Shown piece after piece: positions 15,267-24,450 of a DNA stretch of 36,570 nt; within the stretch, counting starts at the first letter, position 1, and every line of letters starts with the position of its first letter. A model generated the notes under the pieces. It was given only the letters and a program-made list of their open reading frames with translations. It had not been told where the DNA came from and ran no database searches. This stretch comes from JBBIMS01 sp964531645 (lineage in GTDB: Bacteria; Acidobacteriota; Aminicenantia; JBFLYD01; JBBIMS01), in NCBI GenBank assembly GCA_964531645.1, contig CAZHEF010000027.1, forward strand, positions 1 through 36,570, read 5' to 3'. A program made the translations under genes and the position numbers.

Positions 15267-16343
15267 ATGGAAGAGAAAGAAAGAAAAAGTTTGTCCAAAA
15301 GGAAAAACAAAAAAGTCATAAAAATCGGATATGTTTTTATCGGTGGAAACAACCCCATAAGGGTTCAATCAATGATCAAGACTGATACCGAGGATGTTGA
15401 AGGAACTCTTGATCAGATAAGAAGTCTTAAAGAGGTCGGATGCGAGATTGTCAGGGTTGCTATTCCAGATGATAACGCGGTAGAGGCTTTCAGGAAAATA
15501 AAGAAAAATTCTCCTCTTCCTATTGTTGCAGATATTCATTTTAATTACAGACTCGCTCTTAAGGCAATTGAATACGGTGCAGATGGAATAAGGATAAATC
15601 CAGGAAATATTGGAAGTAAAGAGAGAGTGAGAGAAATTACCAAGCTTGCAAAAGAAAGAGGAATTCCGATAAGGATTGGGGTTAATTCAGGCTCAATTGA
15701 AAAGAGCATTCTTAAAAAATATAATTTGGTCACCACTGACGCCCTTGTTGAATCCGTAATGAACAATGTAAAACTCCTTGAAGATTTTGACTTTCATGAT
15801 ATTAAGATTTCTGTAAAAGCATCTGATATTGAAAGAACTGTTGAATCATACAGGAGGGTTTCTGAGCTTACCGATTACCCTCTCCATATTGGAATCACTG
15901 AATCAGGAACACTATTTACAGGAACAATAAAATCAGCTATCGGAATTGGAATATTACTTTATGAGGGGATTGGAGACACTATAAGAGTTTCCCTTTCTGC
16001 TCCTCCTGAGGAGGAAGTTCGAGTTGGCTGGGAAATTCTAAGGGCGCTTGGATTAAGAAAAAAAGGGATTGAGATTATTGCCTGCCCCACATGCGGAAGG
16101 CTTGAGGTTGACCTTCTTCCGATTGTTTCCGAAATAGAGAAAAGAGTCTTATCAATTGATAAACAAATGAAAATAGCAATTATGGGATGTGTTGTGAATG
16201 GTCCTGGAGAAGCCGGTGAGTCTGACCTTGCCCTTGTCTGTGGAAAGGGGGTCGGGCTTATTTATAAAAATGGAAAGCTTTTACGAAAAGTAAAAGAGGA
16301 TGAGATGGTTGAGGAGTTTTTGGTAGAGGTAGAGAAATTTTAG
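15267..16343 (+). CDS. ispG: 4-hydroxy-3-methylbut-2-enyl-diphosphate synthase (IspG/GcpE)
   Basis: The penultimate enzyme of the MEP isoprenoid pathway, converting MEcPP to HMBPP with a [4Fe-4S] cluster in the cytoplasm. It is 358 residues, the normal length of the short bacterial form. The N-terminal TIM barrel (VQSMIKTDTEDVEGT, VADIHFNYRLAL, GIRINPGNIG) and the C-terminal reductase-like domain are complete. The cluster ligands are C273 and C276 in CPTCGR, C308 in MGCVVNGPGEA, and E315 of that motif as the fourth ligand. A TATAAT at 15245-15250 suggests a short 5' leader with no Shine-Dalgarno. A partner electron donor is not in the window. Confidence 0.97.
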   Translation: MEEKERKSLSKRKNKKVIKIGYVFIGGNNPIRVQSMIKTDTEDVEGTLDQIRSLKEVGCEIVRVAIPDDNAVEAFRKIKKNSPLPIVADIHFNYRLALKAIEYGADGIRINPGNIGSKERVREITKLAKERGIPIRIGVNSGSIEKSILKKYNLVTTDALVESVMNNVKLLEDFDFHDIKISVKASDIERTVESYRRVSELTDYPLHIGITESGTLFTGTIKSAIGIGILLYEGIGDTIRVSLSAPPEEEVRVGWEILRALGLRKKGIEIIACPTCGRLEVDLLPIVSEIEKRVLSIDKQMKIAIMGCVVNGPGEAGESDLALVCGKGVGLIYKNGKLLRKVKEDEMVEEFLVEVEKF

Positions 16344-16379
16344 AGAATCAAAATTTTCTTCTAAATCATAAAATATTTT

Positions 16380-18167
16380 ATGAAGTATGAAAGAGGAGAG
16401 AAGCCGACGAGTTACAAATTAAAAGTTTTAATTCTAATTTTTTTAATTTCAAGCATTCTATTTGCCCAGTTCCAAAAGGAATTACCAGAAGCATTCGCAA
16501 AAAGGACAAAATGGTGGAGAGAGGCTAAGTTTGGTATGTTCATCCACTGGGGAATTTATGCAGTTCCTGCAGATTCCACTGATCTTGAGGGGCGCAAAAT
16601 CGTTGGCGAATGGTTCATGCACAATAAAAAAATGCAGGTTAGCGAATACGAAAAGTTTGCTAAACAGTTCAATCCTGTTAAGTTTAATGCGAGAGAGTGG
16701 GTCAGGATGGCAAAAGAAGCGGGAATGAAGTATATAGTTATAACAAGCAAACACCATGATGGTTTTTGTATGTTTGATTCTGACCTTACAGATTATAATA
16801 TTGTAAAAGGAACCCCATTCGGTAGAGACCCTCTGAAAGAGCTTGCAAAGGAATGTAAGCATCAGGGTATAAGGCTTGGATTTTACTATTCCATTCTGGA
16901 CTGGCATCACCCCGATTATTTACCCCGGCGTCCCTGGGAGAAAGATGTCCGTCCCGAAAAAGGTGCAGATTTAAATCTTTATATAGACTATATGAAAGGT
17001 CAACTGAAAGAGCTACTAACCAAGTATGACCAAGTAGCTGTTCTCTGGTTTGATGGCTGGTGGGAGCACAATGCTGAGGAACTCAGGTCTTCTGAAGTGA
17101 ACTCTTTTGTCCGAAGTTTACAACCAGATATTCTTATAAATGACAGAAACCATCTTCCTGAGGATTTTTCTACCCCTGAGCAAACAATACCTGCAAGAGC
17201 AATGCCTGGAGGCAGATTGTGGGAAACATGCATGACAATCAACGATACATGGGGTTATGCAAAAAATGATAAAAACTGGAAACCTGCTAAGGATTTGATT
17301 CGCAAACTTTGCGATATTGCTCATAAAGGTGGGAACTTTCTTTTAAATGTTGGACCAACCGCTGAAGGAACATTTCCTGAGCCAGTTGTTGAGAGGTTGA
17401 AAAAAATCGGTGAATGGATGAAGGTGAACGGAGAGAGTATTTATGGAACCACTCAATGCCCTTTTCGCAAGCTTTCCTTTGATGGTCGTTGCACAGTAAA
17501 AGGTAATATTCTTTACCTTCATGTTTTTCAATGGCCTGAGAGAGATTTGAAACTTGAAGGGTTAGAGACAAAAGTACTGAGTGCTCGAACTCTTTCTGAT
17601 ATAAAAAAACTGAAGTTTCGTGTAGAACATGTTGAAAAAGAAGGCGGAATGAAAGTTTTATACATTTCAAAACCCAAAAATCTTGACCCTGCTGTTACTG
17701 TTGTCAAATTGACTCTTGCTGGAAAGCCTGTAGTAAAAGAGGTTCTGGAAGTTATAAAACCAGATGAAAATGAGAAAATCATATGCCATGCAAGAGATGC
17801 AGAGCTTCATGGCTCTTATATTCGCTATGAATATGGTGATGGAAAAGACAACATAGGGTTCTGGACAAATGCATCTGATTATGCAACATGGAATATTTTT
17901 GTGCCTGAAAAGGGAAGATACAAAATCATATTCACTTATGCTTGTCCTCCAGAAAATGCAGGAAGCAAGGTAAAGATCGAGATAGAGGAAGGTGAGGGAG
18001 CGGAGACAATTATTGAAGCAACCCCCTCCTGGAAAGATTTTAATGATTATTTTATAGGTGAGCTTATTTTGCCCCACGGAACACATGTATTTTCCGTCCG
18101 AGTTATTGAAATGCCAAAGGGAGCAGTTATGAATCTTCAAAAAGTGGTCTTAGAACCAGTGAAGTAG
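16380..18167 (+). CDS. Secreted alpha-L-fucosidase, GH29
   Basis: A 595-residue glycoside hydrolase family 29 enzyme that removes alpha-linked L-fucose from glycans. Residues about 13-30 form a Sec signal peptide (cleavage expected after LFAQ). The TIM-barrel domain shows WWREAKFGMFIHWGIYAVPA, TSKHHDGFCMFDS, YYSILDWHHPDY and LWFDGWWEH, with D225 the expected nucleophile. It is followed by the GNFLLNVGPTAEG block, a beta-sandwich domain (about 345-455) and a C-terminal beta domain (about 460-595) that resembles a carbohydrate-binding module. No Shine-Dalgarno is seen before the ATG. It lies 36 bases past ispG with no functional link. Periplasmic or outer-membrane location is likely. Confidence 0.93.
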   Translation: MKYERGEKPTSYKLKVLILIFLISSILFAQFQKELPEAFAKRTKWWREAKFGMFIHWGIYAVPADSTDLEGRKIVGEWFMHNKKMQVSEYEKFAKQFNPVKFNAREWVRMAKEAGMKYIVITSKHHDGFCMFDSDLTDYNIVKGTPFGRDPLKELAKECKHQGIRLGFYYSILDWHHPDYLPRRPWEKDVRPEKGADLNLYIDYMKGQLKELLTKYDQVAVLWFDGWWEHNAEELRSSEVNSFVRSLQPDILINDRNHLPEDFSTPEQTIPARAMPGGRLWETCMTINDTWGYAKNDKNWKPAKDLIRKLCDIAHKGGNFLLNVGPTAEGTFPEPVVERLKKIGEWMKVNGESIYGTTQCPFRKLSFDGRCTVKGNILYLHVFQWPERDLKLEGLETKVLSARTLSDIKKLKFRVEHVEKEGGMKVLYISKPKNLDPAVTVVKLTLAGKPVVKEVLEVIKPDENEKIICHARDAELHGSYIRYEYGDGKDNIGFWTNASDYATWNIFVPEKGRYKIIFTYACPPENAGSKVKIEIEEGEGAETIIEATPSWKDFNDYFIGELILPHGTHVFSVRVIEMPKGAVMNLQKVVLEPVK

Positions 18168-18175
18168 TTTATTAA

Positions 18176-18560
18176 TTATTCCAGTATACCTTTAGAAATC
18201 AAATATTTTTGCCTCCACAATAAACTCTCTTCCTTCTTTGACTGCCTCCTCCACTTTCTCATGATTAATGTAGGAGAAAACTTCATAAAATCACTTGCTG
18301 CTCTGTCATCTTTTAAATTGGATAAATATTTGCCCAAATTTTTGCTGAATTTACCTGTTTTTACAAAAAGTAAACTAAAGAGGGTGACAACTCCTTTATT
18401 AGTTTCAGTCTTTTGATCTTCAGTAAGAAGTAGGGCTTGAGCAGCATGATACAATGCATAATAAGTTCTTGAAATTGCATCTTCGTAGTCACTGGATTCT
18501 AATAGCCTTTTAGCAACTTCAAATTTCTTTTCAGCCTTTTCCAGATAGCCATTTATTAAT
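18176..18560 (-). pseudogene. HEPN domain protein, damaged (no start, shifted frame)
   Basis: On the minus strand an open frame reads YLEKAEKKFEVAKRLLES, YEDAISRTYYALYHAAQALLL, LGKYLSNLKDDRAASDF and ends KYLISKGILE, a complete HEPN helical bundle of the type with the YYAxYHAAxALL core. No ATG or GTG is available before the first conserved helix, which follows directly on a TAA. Between about 18225 and 18287 the expected residues (EVFSYINHEKVEEAVKEG) are in another frame, so a -1 and a +1 shift have occurred. It follows the damaged MNT at 18564 on the same strand, order MNT-HEPN. Likely non-functional; sequence errors remain possible. Confidence 0.72.
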
Positions 18561-18563
18561 TAT

Positions 18564-18885
18564 TTAACTGTTGAATCCAAGTTTTACCCCCTCCTTTAAA
18601 ACATTTTCAATAAAGGGAGTCTTAAGGGACTTTAAACGATTGAATTCCGACAAAGGGAGAATTTTCAGAGAGACAAGAGAACCTGTATTGAGTAAAATCT
18701 CTATGATCGCATCGTAGAGTTTGTCAACGATCTCTCCGTCCCTTTTATCAACCACAACTAAAATGTCATAGTCTGAATCAGGTTTCCAATCATTTCTTGC
18801 CCGAGAGCCAAAAAGGCCAATATATTCTATTCTGTCTTTCAGAGGTGATATAAGTTCTAAAAAACTCTTTATTATATCATTTCAC
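18564..18885 (-). pseudogene. MNT-family nucleotidyltransferase, start codon lost
   Basis: The minus-strand frame encodes a nearly complete nucleotidyltransferase: IEYIGLFGSRARNDWKPDSDYDILVVV carries the GS-x10-DxD signature, followed by a helical region (EIVDKLYDAIIEIL) and a tail to FNS-stop at 18564. No usable start codon exists before the first conserved strand in this frame: a TGA precedes it, and the only nearby ATG (around 18880) is in a different frame and runs straight into TAA. A one-base indel near 18875-18885 would explain this. The downstream HEPN is also damaged, so the whole module seems inactive. Confidence 0.72.
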
Positions 18886-18930
18886 ATTTTTTGAAATTTT
18901 ATAAAACTCAGAATCAAAAGTCAAAAAGCG

Positions 18931-21261
18931 CTAAAATTTAATTTCCAGAGAGAGTTTAAAGGTTCTACCCGGATTCGGGACTGTGTTGAAAGGCTCTGTG
19001 TAATATCGGTTTGTAAGATTCTCAACTCCAATATTCAATCTCAATCCATCAAGTCTTAAAATTTTCAAATTCAATTTTGAAAGATCTATTGTGCTTTTTA
19101 TGCTAAAGACCGAGAATCCATCAATCTTTATCTCTTCATAACCCGCTCCTGGCTGAGAAGGAGCTACAACATATCGGTCTCCGAAGACAGTTCTTCCAAA
19201 AGCTTCAAACCAGAAAAAGCCTTTCTGAAATCTCATTCCATAGGACAATGTATAGGGAAGAATATTTGGAAGGGATGTGCCTGCAATTAAATTTTTCCCT
19301 TCCTGCCAGGAACCCATGAGAAAAGGAATTAACACGCCTTTTCCCAAGTTAAATCTCCCTTCACCTTCTATCTCAGTTCCCTGAATTCTTCCTTTCTCAA
19401 TATTTGCCCAGTGGTAAACTGGTATTGTTCCAATTTTAGAGCTTCCATTATAAAGAGTTGGCTCCCAGGCGAGGAGATTTGTCAATCTATTGTAAAAATA
19501 TGTAAAATTTCCGTTGAAAATTCTGCTTTTGAATCTAAATCCAAGGTCCAACCCATTTGAAATCTCAGGTTTAAGGTCAGGGTTTGGAACAAAATAAGCA
19601 TAGGGAACGGGAGCGCCGAAGTAATATCTTTCTGAAAGTCCTGACATTCTGAATCCCCTTGCAACTCTTCCGAAAATCTTCAAATTATCGTTTAAATCAA
19701 ATGTAGCTCCAAGATTTCCGCTGAAACTGGAAGCTTTTGAGTCTTCAAGGGATGGTCCTTTATAAAACTGGCTCTTGGATGGTTTAAGATAAAACTGATC
19801 AAACCTCAAAGTTGCTTTGATCTCAGCTCTTTTCAAAAGAATTTCATCCTGCAAAAATGCTCCCAAATTCAAAAATCTTCCGTCAGGGACAGATGTTGTA
19901 TTATCAATTTTTTCCCTTGGTGTTCCAAAAAATGTTTTCTGAATTCTTTCATCGTGGCTTTTGTCTTCAATAAAGTTTATTCCGTAAGTTAGAAGATGCT
20001 TTCCACCTGGATATGCGGTTATCTGAAGGTCAAGACCTATGTTCTTCATGGAATATACAGTTTTGCTCTGCAAAGGGAAGGGCATCGCTGGAGGTGTCAT
20101 TGTAAGCAAAAATTCCCTCTCCCAATTCTGGGAGTAAATATCAAGATCGATTTTCCTCAAAAAAGAAAAATTAAATTTTCCCTGATAGTTGAAACTTAAT
20201 CCTTCTCTTCTGTTGTATGGGAAGGACGCATCAAAGCCAGGTGCTTTCTCCCTCTGGGCAAAGCCTACATTGTCTGCTCTCTTAAAGATATATCCAATGT
20301 TAAGAGAATGGAAATCCGAAATTCTTATGCCCATTTTGAAATCCCCATTATAACTTTCTGCTTGAGAGTTTGGAACAATCCCCTTGGAGGACTTATACTC
20401 ATCGAATCTATCGAGTCCTGCGGAAGCTCTTAAAGAAAGATTTTTCGTCCCGATCCCGAAAGAAAGGTCAAGGTTTCTCCCATTATTTATGCTCTCATAA
20501 CCTGAAAAAAATGAGCCAGAAAAGTTAAAACTATCTTTAAATTCGGGTTTCTTCGTTATAATATTTATTATTCCACCAATAGCATCAGAACCATAAAGCA
20601 TCGAGCCCGCTCCTTTCACAACTTCTATTCTTTCTACATTTTGTGGGTCAAGAAGTCCGAGTTCAGCACCCATTGCTCCTGTCGACATCCTAAAGGTGTT
20701 GAATCTGTGTCCATCAACAAGAACAAGAATCCTTGTCGTATCGAGCCCCCTTATTATTGGACGAGGTCTCAAGGGTCCAACATCTGAAACCTGAACACCA
20801 GGAACATTCAGAAGAGCATCTGTTAAAACTCTTGGCTGTATTTTTGATATTTCATCGGTTGAAAGAGAGGAACTTGAAATTGGAGCTAATTCAGCATAGT
20901 CAGTTCTTCTTGTTGCAGTAACTGTGACCCCTTCTGAAAGAGTAGCTCTTGATATTTTAAAAATTATTTCTTTTTCTATATCAGATGGAACATTTACAAT
21001 CTTTCTTTCAGTGGCCATGTAAGGGATTTCTACAATTAGTTCATAGAGTCCCGCTTTGAGATTTACCGAGAATTTTCCCTCTGGGTCAGTGTAAAGGATA
21101 GATTCTCCGGGTTTGTAAATTTCTCTTACGATTACCTTTGCACCAGATATAGGGTTTTTATATAGGTCAAAAACCGATCCCTTTAGAGTATAAAATTCTT
21201 CAGAAAAAAGCAGGTTTGAAAAAATTAGCAAAATTAAATTGGTCAAAATTAGTTTTTTCAT
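18931..21261 (-). CDS. TonB-dependent outer-membrane receptor
   Basis: A receptor of 776 residues from the chosen start. Order: signal peptide (about 1-20), a carboxypeptidase-regulatory-like beta domain (LKGSVFDLYKNPISGAKV, about 25-95), a plug domain with a TonB-box-like segment before VTATRR, then RPIIRGLDTTRILVLVDG and RIEVVKGAGSMLYGSDAIGG, and a 22-strand barrel ending in the BAM signal FKLSLEIKF. Such proteins import siderophores, cobalamin or glycans using TonB energy; the substrate is not evident and no neighbouring SusD is present. An upstream ATG (21273) exists, but it overlaps the GGAGGA that sits correctly before the ATG at 21261, so the latter is chosen. It is intact, unlike the TonB-like gene at 6977. 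Confidence 0.93.
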   Translation of the reverse strand: MKKLILTNLILLIFSNLLFSEEFYTLKGSVFDLYKNPISGAKVIVREIYKPGESILYTDPEGKFSVNLKAGLYELIVEIPYMATERKIVNVPSDIEKEIIFKISRATLSEGVTVTATRRTDYAELAPISSSSLSTDEISKIQPRVLTDALLNVPGVQVSDVGPLRPRPIIRGLDTTRILVLVDGHRFNTFRMSTGAMGAELGLLDPQNVERIEVVKGAGSMLYGSDAIGGIINIITKKPEFKDSFNFSGSFFSGYESINNGRNLDLSFGIGTKNLSLRASAGLDRFDEYKSSKGIVPNSQAESYNGDFKMGIRISDFHSLNIGYIFKRADNVGFAQREKAPGFDASFPYNRREGLSFNYQGKFNFSFLRKIDLDIYSQNWEREFLLTMTPPAMPFPLQSKTVYSMKNIGLDLQITAYPGGKHLLTYGINFIEDKSHDERIQKTFFGTPREKIDNTTSVPDGRFLNLGAFLQDEILLKRAEIKATLRFDQFYLKPSKSQFYKGPSLEDSKASSFSGNLGATFDLNDNLKIFGRVARGFRMSGLSERYYFGAPVPYAYFVPNPDLKPEISNGLDLGFRFKSRIFNGNFTYFYNRLTNLLAWEPTLYNGSSKIGTIPVYHWANIEKGRIQGTEIEGEGRFNLGKGVLIPFLMGSWQEGKNLIAGTSLPNILPYTLSYGMRFQKGFFWFEAFGRTVFGDRYVVAPSQPGAGYEEIKIDGFSVFSIKSTIDLSKLNLKILRLDGLRLNIGVENLTNRYYTEPFNTVPNPGRTFKLSLEIKF

Positions 21262-21377
21262 TCTTTCCTCCATTTATCTTTACATTTTTAAATTTTTTTT
21301 CAAAAAAATATTTTTTAGTTTAGCTAATTTTTTTATTTCAGTCAAGGAGAATAAATTTTGTAAAAAATAATATCTTA

Positions 21378-21420
21378 TTGAATTTCTCATCCCACCATGA
21401 TAAAATCTTTTGTGGAGGTG
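21378..21420 (+). promoter_or_regulatory. Promoter and ribosome-binding site deciding the start of the membrane protein
   Basis: TTGAAT at 21378-21383 and TAAAAT at 21401-21406 are spaced by 17 bp. Transcription would start near 21413, directly ahead of GGAGGTG (21414-21420). An ATG at 21397 lies upstream of this start point, so translation should begin at 21424. Confidence 0.6.
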
Positions 21421-21423
21421 TTT

Positions 21424-21816
21424 ATGAACAGAAAAAATTTAATTTTTCAGATATATATTTATCTTGTTTGCTATTCTGCTTTAATTGCCCTTGTGTTTAG
21501 CGGAATTCTCAGCATTTACTTTATTATTAGAATTTCCGCTCCTGAGTTTACCATGCACGGCTATCAATGGAAGTCTTTACAATCATTTGAACTTTACAAA
21601 AAAGATTATCTGTCAAGGCTTGGTAATCAATCCAAAGAAATAAGTGATGAAGAGTTGAGGAATCTATATCAACAAGAAAAAGAACTTGCTGTAAAAGTTG
21701 AAAGGAGAGAAGGGACGAAAGATTTAATTACAAGCCTTCTTTTTTGCTTCTTCTCTCTTATAATTTTTATTCTTCACTGGAGACTGGGGAAGAAAGAGAT
21801 TAGGGAAAGTAATTAA
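21424..21816 (+). CDS. Small two-helix membrane protein, unknown function
   Basis: A 130-residue protein that I do not recognise. It has an N-terminal transmembrane segment (about 8-36, rich in Ile, Leu and Tyr), a hydrophilic loop of about 65 residues containing several Lys/Glu-rich helical stretches (SDEELRNLYQQEKELAVKVE), a second transmembrane segment (about 101-120) and a short basic tail (HWRLGKKEIRESN). Both ends are therefore probably on the same side of the membrane, with the loop on the other. It has its own promoter and a good Shine-Dalgarno. No function is suggested by its neighbours, a divergent TonB-dependent receptor gene and the downstream helicase. Confidence 0.6.
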   Translation: MNRKNLIFQIYIYLVCYSALIALVFSGILSIYFIIRISAPEFTMHGYQWKSLQSFELYKKDYLSRLGNQSKEISDEELRNLYQQEKELAVKVERREGTKDLITSLLFCFFSLIIFILHWRLGKKEIRESN

Positions 21817-21938
21817 CCAATTGCATCAATTTTTGAGAGAGAAAGTAGAGGGGATTTAAAGTTTGGAAAGATTTTAGAAGCCCTCGCTTTTCATGTTTTC
21901 GGGTTCATAGAGAGTCTTAAATTAAAGCATTGTATCCT

Positions 21939-21967
21939 TTGACACTTCATTATTCAAAACATAAAAT
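21939..21967 (+). promoter_or_regulatory. Promoter of uvrD, with leaderless start geometry
   Basis: TTGACA at 21939-21944 (full consensus) and TAAAAT at 21962-21967 are spaced by 17 bp. Nine bases separate the -10 box from the ATG at 21977 and there is no Shine-Dalgarno, so the mRNA probably begins at or next to the AUG. Confidence 0.65.
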
Positions 21968-21976
21968 ATTAAATTC

Positions 21977-24013
21977 ATGTCAATTTTTGAAGATCTTAAT
22001 CCACAGCAGAAGGAAGCTGTTGAATATATTGAATCGCCTTTACTGGTTATTGCAGGAGCTGGTTCAGGCAAAACAAAAGTAATTACCCATAAAGTTGCCT
22101 ATTTAATCTCTAAGGGTTTTAATCCTGAGAGTATCCTTGCTCTAACTTTTACCAACAAAGCTGCAGACGAGATGAAAAGGAGAGTTTTTTCTCTTCTCGG
22201 AAGAGAATTTAAAGACTTCTGGATAATGACATTCCATGCTTTTTCAGCAAGAATTCTAAGAATTTTGGGTAAGATTATCGGAATCCCTCCAGATTTTTCA
22301 ATCATTGACAGAGAAGACCAGAGGAGCATCATAAGGGAAATTTTGCATAATTATGATATAGAGCTTGGAAGGTCTTTTATAAATGCCTTTGTGGAAAAAA
22401 TGGGGTATACAAAAGGTTCTTTGAGTTTTTATCCTTCCGATGAGTTTCTTTATCAAAGATGGTTCAGGGATAAAGAGGTTGAGATTTTTAACATTTACCA
22501 TAAAGAACTGAAAAGGCTCAATTGCCTTGATTTTGATGACCTTATTTTAAAAGGTATAGAACTTCTGAAAAATCCTGAAAGTGAGAGATTAAGAAGAAGA
22601 TTTAGATATATATTAATAGATGAATTCCAGGACACAAGTCCACCTCAATATGAAATAGTAAAGCTTCTTTCAACCGATGCAATTACCGCTGTAGGAGACG
22701 AGGATCAATCCATATACAGCTGGAGAGGGGCAAACCTTGAAAATATCCTTAGATTTGAGGAGGATTTTCCTGAAGCAAGAATAATAAAACTTGAAGAAAA
22801 TTATAGAAGCACAAAAATTATTCTGATGAGTGCTCAGGAAGTTATCGTAAGAAACTCAAGGAGAAGAGAAAAATATTTGTTCACAAACAATCCTTACGGA
22901 GAACCTATAATTTATTTTTCTGCTAAAAATCCTGTTGAAGAAGCTAAATTTATTTCAGGAGAAATAAAAAAAATCTTAGAGGAAGAAAAGGAAATGCTAC
23001 CTATTGCAGTTTTCTACAGATTGAATCAGCAATCTCGAAATATTGAGGAAGCCCTTAATGCAATGAGAATCCCTTATAAATTAATTGGAGGAATAAGATT
23101 TTATGAAAGAAAAGAGATAAAAGATTTAATAGCCCTTTTGAGGATAATTACTAACAGAGAAAATGATTTATCCTTCAAAAGAGTTCTTTCGGAAATGGTG
23201 GAAGGAATAAGTAGAAAGACGGTTCAGAAGATATTGAAGATATCAGAAAAGGAGAGAATTTCCATCTACGAAGCAACAAAAATCTTCCTTGAGCAATGTA
23301 GCAAAAAAGCAAAGGATGAAGTTCAAGATCTTTTTGAAAAGCTTGAAAGGTGGGAGAGAGATTCCGAGAGGATGAGACCCTCTGAATTGGTGTCAAAGAT
23401 AGTTGAAGAAGTAAGTCAAAAAGAGATTTATGAAGAAGAGAGGATGGAGAATCTTCATGAGCTTGTAAAAGGAATCTCGGAAATGGAAAGAATTTATCCA
23501 GAGGCAAGTTTAAGGGAGGTCGTTGACAATCTTTCCCTCCGTTCTGATTCTGATCTCGAGGAACATCCCATGGTTAGCCTCATGACCCTTCACATATCAA
23601 AAGGGCTTGAATTCCCTACTATATTCATTGCGGGAGTGGATGAGGAAATTCTACCCCACAGAAAATCCCTTTCCAGTCATGATATTGAAGAAGAGAGGAG
23701 GCTCTTTTATGTTGGGATGACGAGGGCAGAAAGGAGGCTCTATTTAACATCTGCGGGAAATCCCTCAAGATTTCTTAATGAGATTCCAGAGCATTTAAAG
23801 GTTGTTGGAAAAAATAAAAAATCTGAGGGAGAAGGGAATTTCGTTATTGGAGATATTGTTCAGCACAAAATTTTTGGGGTGGGAAAGATTGTCAATGTAA
23901 GGGGGGATGGCGATGAGCTAATTCTTACAATCAAGTTTCAAGATGGGATAAAAACTATAATCTCAAAACATTCAGGCTTGAAAAAGATGGGGATTGGTGA
24001 GGAAGGAAGTTAG
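21977..24013 (+). CDS. uvrD: UvrD/PcrA-type superfamily 1 DNA helicase
   Basis: A 678-residue 3'-5' helicase acting in nucleotide-excision and mismatch repair and replication-fork maintenance. SF1 motifs in order: Q-motif LNPQQKEAV, Walker A GAGSGKT (27-33), Ia TFTNKAADEM, II LIDEFQDTSPPQ, III GDEDQSIYSWRGA, IV LEENYRST, V TLHISKGLEFPTIFIAG and VI RRLFYVGMTRAERRLYL. The C-terminal 50 residues (GDIVQHKIFGVGKI...) are the Tudor-like PcrA tail that contacts RNA polymerase in the family. It is slightly short compared with 720-770 in model species, mainly in the linker between motif VI and the tail. It sits behind its own promoter. Confidence 0.95.
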   Translation: MSIFEDLNPQQKEAVEYIESPLLVIAGAGSGKTKVITHKVAYLISKGFNPESILALTFTNKAADEMKRRVFSLLGREFKDFWIMTFHAFSARILRILGKIIGIPPDFSIIDREDQRSIIREILHNYDIELGRSFINAFVEKMGYTKGSLSFYPSDEFLYQRWFRDKEVEIFNIYHKELKRLNCLDFDDLILKGIELLKNPESERLRRRFRYILIDEFQDTSPPQYEIVKLLSTDAITAVGDEDQSIYSWRGANLENILRFEEDFPEARIIKLEENYRSTKIILMSAQEVIVRNSRRREKYLFTNNPYGEPIIYFSAKNPVEEAKFISGEIKKILEEEKEMLPIAVFYRLNQQSRNIEEALNAMRIPYKLIGGIRFYERKEIKDLIALLRIITNRENDLSFKRVLSEMVEGISRKTVQKILKISEKERISIYEATKIFLEQCSKKAKDEVQDLFEKLERWERDSERMRPSELVSKIVEEVSQKEIYEEERMENLHELVKGISEMERIYPEASLREVVDNLSLRSDSDLEEHPMVSLMTLHISKGLEFPTIFIAGVDEEILPHRKSLSSHDIEEERRLFYVGMTRAERRLYLTSAGNPSRFLNEIPEHLKVVGKNKKSEGEGNFVIGDIVQHKIFGVGKIVNVRGDGDELILTIKFQDGIKTIISKHSGLKKMGIGEEGS

Positions 24014-24122
24014 AAAAAGCTGAATAATTAAAAATGAAAATTGCAAAGTGAAAAATGTAAAATTAATTGGATGCGAGACATACAGGAGTTTTGTTCTTAA
24101 CTTTTGTCTTTCGTTTTGAGAA
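24014..24122. other. AT-rich intergenic segment without a gene
   Basis: A run of A-rich near-repeats (motifs like AAAATGAAAATTG and GTGAAAAATG) between the helicase stop and the sigma-54 activator fragment. No stem followed by a T-tract was found that would clearly end either gene. Confidence 0.4.
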
Positions 24123-24302
24123 TTAAAATTTAAAATTGTGAATTGCCTGAGGAAAAAGTTTCTTCCCTACTCCCGACCCTCCCTGAATTAAGATGAATTC
24201 AGCAATTTTTGCATTTTTCTTCGCTTCCTCTTTTAAATCATTATATCCAATAATTTCGTCAAAGCTGAAAGACTCCCTTCCAAGCTCTCCCTCAATTGCC
24301 AT
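24123..24302 (-). pseudogene. Fragment of a sigma-54-dependent activator AAA+ domain
   Basis: A 59-residue minus-strand ORF with a good Shine-Dalgarno (AAAGGAGG) before ATG 24302. After a short lead it reads FDEIIGYNDLKEEAKKNA, then ILIQGGSGVGKKLFPQAIHN, and stops three residues later. This matches the beginning of the central domain of NtrC-type activators, where the Walker A loop is normally GESGTGKELFAQAIHN: the Glu, Thr and second Glu positions are changed to Gly, Val and Lys. The GAFTGA loop, Walker B and DNA-binding domain are missing. It is best read as a decayed 5' stub; a small expressed peptide is possible but unlikely. The stub ends in AT-rich sequence shared by the intergenic region. 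Confidence 0.65.
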
Positions 24303-24450
24303 TTTCTTTCCTCCTTTTTCCACTTTCTCTCTCTTAATTTAAAACTTATTTTTTAAAAAATTCCTGTCAAGGACCAACAACTGGATTTTGAATTTATTAA
24401 TTGGTATAGGTAAGACTTTAAGCTGATAGCTGTATGATTTTTTGTTTTTC

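Noticed and set aside
16482..18140. Long minus-strand ORFs opposite the fucosidase gene (up to 157 codons)
   Set aside because: They lie fully antisense to a well-supported gene, have no family motifs, unusual Cys/Tyr/Phe composition, and no ribosome sites; they are by-products of the fucosidase codon usage.
21817..21943. An open frame after the membrane protein reading GKILEALAFHVFGFIESLKL
   Set aside because: No start codon, no recognised family, and it runs into the uvrD promoter; the protein-like look may be chance or a small remnant, but I could not support either.
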